From: Curtobacterium sp. MR_MD2014
Lineage (GTDB): Bacteria > Actinomycetota > Actinomycetes > Actinomycetales > Microbacteriaceae
DNA: 64,000 nucleotides
Assembly (NCBI RefSeq): GCF_000772085.1
Contig: NZ_CP009755.1
Span: forward strand, 1,736,001 to 1,800,000
Reading direction: 5' to 3'
The first letter of the stretch is position 1, and every line of letters starts with the position of its first letter. The notes beneath the pieces were generated by a model. That model did not search any database. It was not told the origin of the DNA and was given only the letters and a program-made list of their open reading frames with translations. The position numbers and the translations under genes are program-made. Below are positions 60,164 to 64,000 of this stretch, piece by piece.

Positions 60164-61495
60164 CTACGCGGCGAGCCCCCAGCGCTGCGGTGGCGACGCG
60201 GGGTCGAGCGACGTGGAGGCCGCGCGCGGGGCTGCGCCGGCGGCGGCTGCCGACGGACTGGTCTCGACGCCGCGGAACGGGTTCGTCCAGCGCCACCAGA
60301 GCCCCGGGTCCTCGATGGAGCGCTCGAGCTCGAGCGGCACGGTCACGGGGTCGTGGTGCTCGATCGAGAACCGTACGGAGCCGACCCGCTCGCCCCGCTC
60401 GCCGAGCGTGACGCTGTCGAGCCGGGTGCGTGCGGTGACCGTCGTGTCGCCCCAGACCAGGACCTCGGCGGCATCGGCGGCCACGGCGTCGGCGTCGTCC
60501 CGCCAGGGCGTCGAGTAGGTGCCGAAGGTCTGGCCGGCGTGCGTGAGCGTGACCGTCTGGAAGTTGTCGGCCACCGAGCGGAGCAGGCGGCGGACGTCGA
60601 CGTCGAGTGACGGGTGGTCCCTGCCGCCGAGCATGACACCGACGACGGTGACCTGCCGGCCCCCGCGCTGGTACGTGGCGGCGAACAGCAGGCAGGCCCC
60701 CGCCTCGTCGAGCGTGCCGGTCTTGATCCCCTCGATGCCGTCCATCCCGAGGAGCTTGTTCGAGTTCTCGATCTCGCCCGCCCCGGGCACGGTCACCTGC
60801 TCCGTCCCGACGATCTCCTTCACGACGGGGTCAGCCAGTGCGAGCTGTCCGAGCCGCACCAGGTCGGTCGCCGTCGAGCGGTTCGCGGGGTCGAGGCCGG
60901 TCGGCTCGTGGATCGTCGTGTCGTCCAACCCGTGCTCGTCCAGCCAGGCCGAGGCGGCGCGCTCGTAGCCGTCCATCGACCCGAAGGCCCAGAGCGCGAG
61001 TGCACCGGCGTAGTTGTTCGCCGACTTCATCAGCATGACCTGCATGGTCTGGTGCTCGGACAGCCGCAGGCCGTCCGGCATCGGCGCCACCTCGCCGTTC
61101 TGCGCCAGGTACTCGGCGTAGAGCGCCTGCATCTGCGCGTCGAAGCGGATCGTCGGGCCGGACTCCCCGCGGTCGAGCGGTCTCGCATCGAGCACGACCA
61201 GGGCCGTCACGACCTTGGTGATGCTCGCGATCGAGCGGGCCTTGGTGTCCCCGCTGGTGCGCAGGCTCTCCGGGAACCCGGTGGCCTGGACCGCGGTCGC
61301 CCCGTAGCCCGGGAACCGCAGGTCCGGCAGGGTCGAGGTCGGGGCGGAGTACTTCGTCGTGGTGGCGCTCGCCGGCGCGAACGGCACGACGGCGACGGCC
61401 ACCAGGTACCCGACGGCGAGCAGGAGCACCGCGACGACGCCGATCGTCACGGGCCTCCTGACGGCGGAGCGGGGGCTGCGGACGACACGGGGCAC
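60164..61495 (-). CDS. D-alanyl-D-alanine carboxypeptidase (penicillin-binding protein)
   Basis: 443 residues. An N-terminal helix (VTIGVVAVLLLAVGYLVAVAVV) exports or anchors the catalytic domain, which has SITK at 91-94, SAN at 158-160 and KTG at 258-260. It trims pentapeptide stems of peptidoglycan. The C-terminal region from about 290 is a PBP5-like beta domain, then an Ala/Ser/Pro-rich tail. TACCCT (plus 61504-61509) is 8 bases before the GTG. Confidence 0.9.
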   Translation of the reverse strand: MPRVVRSPRSAVRRPVTIGVVAVLLLAVGYLVAVAVVPFAPASATTTKYSAPTSTLPDLRFPGYGATAVQATGFPESLRTSGDTKARSIASITKVVTALVVLDARPLDRGESGPTIRFDAQMQALYAEYLAQNGEVAPMPDGLRLSEHQTMQVMLMKSANNYAGALALWAFGSMDGYERAASAWLDEHGLDDTTIHEPTGLDPANRSTATDLVRLGQLALADPVVKEIVGTEQVTVPGAGEIENSNKLLGMDGIEGIKTGTLDEAGACLLFAATYQRGGRQVTVVGVMLGGRDHPSLDVDVRRLLRSVADNFQTVTLTHAGQTFGTYSTPWRDDADAVAADAAEVLVWGDTTVTARTRLDSVTLGERGERVGSVRFSIEHHDPVTVPLELERSIEDPGLWWRWTNPFRGVETSPSAAAAGAAPRAASTSLDPASPPQRWGLAA

Positions 61496-61635
61496 GGGAA
61501 CCGAGGGTACCGGGCAGTCCCGGGGTGCCGGCCGACAGCGAGCCGCCGGTCGTCCCCCGACCGTCGTGTGACGAACACGTAAAACATCGCGCTCCGGGAT
61601 CCGTGCGTCGCCCGGCAGCCCCTAGCGTGCTGGAC
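61496..61635. promoter_or_regulatory. 140-base divergent promoter gap
   Basis: It lies between the minus-strand carboxypeptidase and the plus-strand formamidase-type gene. TAGCGT at 61623-61628 ends 7 bases before the downstream ATG and AGGGTA at 61504-61509 serves the other side. A short AT-rich run CGTAAAACATCG lies at about 61577-61588. No further gene is seen. Confidence 0.45.
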
Positions 61636-62889
61636 ATGCACCACGGAACCACCCCGGGCGCCACGCGTGGCGGCCGCACCACCGCCCCGTCCACCGACCC
61701 GGCCACCGACCCGGCCGAGGGCAAGAAGACCGCACCGGGCCCGGCTCCGGCTCCGGCTCCGGCTCCGGTCACGGTGCTCCAGCCCGACACCGGCCCGGTC
61801 CGGTCGTCGCGGTACCTGCCGGCCGAGGCCGACCGGGTGCTCTGGGGACGGCTCCCGAACGGCGACGACCGCCCGGTCGTGACGCTCGCTCCCGGTGACG
61901 ACCTGACGATCGACACCGTGAGCCACGAGGGGCTCCTGCCGGACCAGGGCAGTGACCCCGTCGCCTTCTTCGGCCGCCACGGCGTCGCGCCGGAGCACGT
62001 GCTCGCCGACGCGGTCGCGATCGCCCGGACCGGTCGCCGCGACCCGGAGCGGGACGGCCCGCACGTGGTCACCGGACCGATCGCCGTCGACGGTGCCGAG
62101 CCGGGCGACGTCCTGACCATGACCGTGCTCGAGACGCTCCCCCGCGTGCCGTACGGCGTGGTGTCGAACCGGCACGGCCGCGGGGCCCTGCACGGCGAGT
62201 ACCCGGTCGACGGGCGCACCGTCAGCGTCTTCGCCGACGTGGTGCCCGCCGACGACGGGCCCGGCGACGACGGGCCCGGCGACGACAGGCCCGGCGACGA
62301 CCGGCTCCTCGGACGCATCCCACTCACCGAGCGCGGGGACCGGTACGCCCGGTTCCCGCTCGCGCCCTTCCTCGGCATCATGGGCGTCGCGACCCCCGGC
62401 GAGCGGCTGCACTCGGTCCCGCCCGGACGTCACGGCGGCAACATCGACGTCAACCTGCTGCAGGCCGGTGCGCAGCTCCACCTGCCGGTCCTCGTGCCGG
62501 GTGCCCTGGCCTACGTCGGCGACCCGCACTTCGCGCAGGGGGACGGCGAGGTCGCGCTCACCGCCATGGAGGCCTCCCTCCGTGCGACGGTGCGCTTCGA
62601 CGTCACGCCGGCCGCCGAGGCAGCGCAGCAGTTCGGGGAGCTCGTCTGGCCGCTCGTCGAGACGCGGGACCACCTGGTGCCGACCGGACTCGACCCCGAC
62701 CTCGACGAGGCCGTCCGGGCCTGCGTCCGGCACGCGATCGCGATCCTGGGCGCGCGGTACGGCATGGAACCGCACCTCGCGTACGCCTACCTCAGCGCGG
62801 CGACGGACTTCGACGTGTCGCAGGTGGTCGACCTGGTGACCGGGGCGCACGCCCGCATCCGCAAGGCCGACTTCGCGGACGTCCGGTGA
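61636..62889 (+). CDS. Acetamidase/formamidase family protein
   Basis: 417 residues. The core includes FFGRHGVAPEHVLADAVAI, VTGPIAVDGAEPGDVLTMTVLE, FLGIMGVATPGE and the GGNIDVNLLQAGAQLHLPVLVPGAL block, the family hallmarks. Residues 34-45 are a Pro/Ala repeat from six-base CCGGCT tandem DNA. Near 205-222 the protein repeats DDGPG three times, encoded by a 15-base tandem repeat at about 62251-62295. Likely hydrolyses a small amide. Overlaps the next amidase gene by 4 bases. Confidence 0.85.
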   Translation: MHHGTTPGATRGGRTTAPSTDPATDPAEGKKTAPGPAPAPAPAPVTVLQPDTGPVRSSRYLPAEADRVLWGRLPNGDDRPVVTLAPGDDLTIDTVSHEGLLPDQGSDPVAFFGRHGVAPEHVLADAVAIARTGRRDPERDGPHVVTGPIAVDGAEPGDVLTMTVLETLPRVPYGVVSNRHGRGALHGEYPVDGRTVSVFADVVPADDGPGDDGPGDDRPGDDRLLGRIPLTERGDRYARFPLAPFLGIMGVATPGERLHSVPPGRHGGNIDVNLLQAGAQLHLPVLVPGALAYVGDPHFAQGDGEVALTAMEASLRATVRFDVTPAAEAAQQFGELVWPLVETRDHLVPTGLDPDLDEAVRACVRHAIAILGARYGMEPHLAYAYLSAATDFDVSQVVDLVTGAHARIRKADFADVR

Positions 62890-64000
62890 CGGCCGCGGCA
62901 CGGCCGACCGGCGGTCCGTCGGCACCGACCGGCCTGCTCGACGCCCTCGACGCCTACGAACGGGCACTCGCCGACGACGACCTCGCGGCGCTCGACGACG
63001 CGTTCGTCCGCTCCGCCGACACCCTGCGCGGCGACGACCGCGGCCTGCTCGTCGGGCACGACGCGATCAGCACCTTCCGCGGTGCGCGGGGTGGAGTCGC
63101 GCCGCGCCACCTGTCCCGCACCGAGGTCCGGGTGCTCGCCGAGGACCTCGCGCTCGTCGTCTGCGTCGCCGCGTTCCGCGACGGCGGCTCGGGTCTGCAG
63201 ACCCAGCTCTGGCGCCGTCAGGCCGACAGGTGGCGCATCGAGGCGGCGCACGTCACCGGTCGATCCCGACCCCTCGACACCACCGTGTGGCGCGTCGTCG
63301 GCGACCCGCTCCTGCCGCCGACCGGCCGCGGCCGTCTCGACGGCGCCACGGTGGCGGTCAAGGACCTGTACGCCGTCGCCGGCCACCGCGTCGGGGCCGG
63401 CAACCCGACGTACCTGCAGGAGTCCGTGCCCGTCCCCGCCTCCGCAGCGGCGGTCGCCGCCCTCCTCGACGCCGGCGCGTCGGTCCGCGGCATCGCGCGG
63501 ACGGACGAGTTCGCCTACGCGCTGACCGGACGCAACGAGCACCACGGCACCCCGCCGAACGGCGCCGACCCGTCGCGTGTGCCGGGAGGCTCGTCCAGCG
63601 GATCAGCGTCGGCCGTCCGTTCCGGGGTGGCGGACGTCGGACTCGGTACGGACACCGCGGGATCGCTGCGGATCCCCGCCTCGTACCAGGGGCTCTGGGG
63701 CCTGCGGACGACCCACGGCGTCGTCGACCGCGCCGGACTGCTGCCGCTCGCGCCGTCGTTCGACACCGTCGGGTGGCTGACCAGGGACGCCGACACCATG
63801 GTCCGGGCCCTCGACGCCTCGGTGCCGCACGGGTCGCACCCCGTGTCGGAGTCCGGGGCGCCGGTCGTGCTCGCGGAGCTCCTCGCCGCCGCGGACCCGG
63901 CGACGCAGGACGCCGTCCACGCCGTCGTCGGTGACCTGCCGGTCGTGACGCTCGACGACCTCGGGCTCCCCGCGCTCGACGACCTCCGCGAGCTCCTGCG
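62886..64000 (+). CDS. Amidase with N-terminal AtzH-like domain (3' end outside window)
   Basis: 371 residues are visible. Residues 20-130 resemble the SnoaL/NTF2-like DUF3225 (AtzH) domain (LLDALDAYERALADDDLAALDDAFV... WRIEAAHVTGRSR). An amidase-signature domain follows with catalytic Lys159 in VAVKDLYAVAG, cis-Ser in PGGSSSGSAS (236-238) and the nucleophile Ser260 in GTDTAGSLRIPASY. The GTG sits in the formamidase stop (GTGA). The pair probably processes a nitrogenous amide such as an oxamate/allophanate-like compound; substrate is inferred. Confidence 0.88.
   Translation, partial: MTAAARPTGGPSAPTGLLDALDAYERALADDDLAALDDAFVRSADTLRGDDRGLLVGHDAISTFRGARGGVAPRHLSRTEVRVLAEDLALVVCVAAFRDGGSGLQTQLWRRQADRWRIEAAHVTGRSRPLDTTVWRVVGDPLLPPTGRGRLDGATVAVKDLYAVAGHRVGAGNPTYLQESVPVPASAAAVAALLDAGASVRGIARTDEFAYALTGRNEHHGTPPNGADPSRVPGGSSSGSASAVRSGVADVGLGTDTAGSLRIPASYQGLWGLRTTHGVVDRAGLLPLAPSFDTVGWLTRDADTMVRALDASVPHGSHPVSESGAPVVLAELLAAADPATQDAVHAVVGDLPVVTLDDLGLPALDDLRELL

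Larger units (their letters stand above)
31431..62153 (-). other. Array of 12 GGGGGAG heptamers, all on - strand (right of dif)
   Basis: CTCCCCC starts at 31431, 32055, 32938, 34495, 35066, 37571, 40363, 44903, 45689, 50409, 58813 and 62147. No GGGGGAG was seen by eye on the + strand here. Four copies (32938, 44903, 45689, 62147) lie inside plus-strand genes. Half of them fall within 8 kb of the dif-like site. Confidence 0.85.

Noticed and set aside
1..64000. Exact four-G GGGGAG as part of the polar motif
   Set aside because: It appears on both strands on both sides of dif (about 7:4 and 6:7 by eye), so the five-G run is needed for polarity.

Overview
The window is about 64 kb of very GC-rich actinobacterial chromosome. 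RbpA, PafB/PafC, the mycothiol ligase MshC, a Rieske/diheme QcrCAB-CtaE respiratory branch, HelY and frequent leaderless GTG starts point to Microbacteriaceae, and the overall gene content resembles Curtobacterium. The genus is an inference from gene content, not a database match. Almost everything is core chromosome: I see no insertion sequence, prophage, CRISPR array or plasmid module.

The main result is architectural. A 28-bp sequence at 30158-30185 has the layout of an XerC/XerD dif site, the chromosome-dimer resolution site found at the replication terminus. It lies in a gap between convergent genes. Reading by eye, the heptamer GGGGGAG occurs 14 times on the + strand left of this site and never as its complement; right of it the complement CTCCCCC occurs 12 times and GGGGGAG never. 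The switch falls between 29512 and 31431. The four-G version shows no such bias. The heptamer therefore behaves like an FtsK-orienting (KOPS/AIMS-type) sequence converging on dif. Gene orientation also flips there, from mostly + on the left to mostly - on the right.

Left arm (1-30 kb). ruvC(partial)-ruvA-ruvB and yajC-secD-secF-rhodanese-rel run on +. Then come an AbiEi-like hypothetical, a ROK sugar kinase, deoC, an SDR/SGNH/membrane-protein operon, a Stealth phosphotransferase and a metallophosphoesterase. The ctaE-qcrC-qcrA-qcrB operon (-) is divergent from trpD (+). A glycerol divergon follows, with glpF-glpK (-) facing dhaK-dhaL-dhaM (+) across a 312-bp control region that carries two copies of a TGCACG-AA-CGTGCA operator-like site. 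Next are a broken XRE/MmyB-type regulator, an SDR, a zinc alcohol dehydrogenase and a cupin.

Right arm (30-64 kb). Small envelope proteins, a NUDIX hydrolase, an SDR, NfeD-SPFH, and rbpA, lnt, helY, tatC, pafC, pafB (no tatA here). Then an FKBP lipoprotein, trmI, a HAD phosphatase, PAC2, mshC, uppP, an M20 peptidase, tRNA-Leu(GAG), a zinc alcohol dehydrogenase, NDH-2, a DEAD/DEAH helicase, dinB, an acyl-CoA dehydrogenase, an SGNH hydrolase, a serine hydrolase, a D,D-carboxypeptidase, and an operon of formamidase-type plus AtzH-domain amidase cut by the window end.

Two families of dispersed palindromes are visible. One (core GGACGGGAGGCGCGG) sits just after stop codons and probably acts as a reused terminator; the other (GCACGACRTGCCG) includes a copy about 90 bp from dif. 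Many genes have a TANNNT box 6-8 bases before the start codon, implying leaderless transcription.
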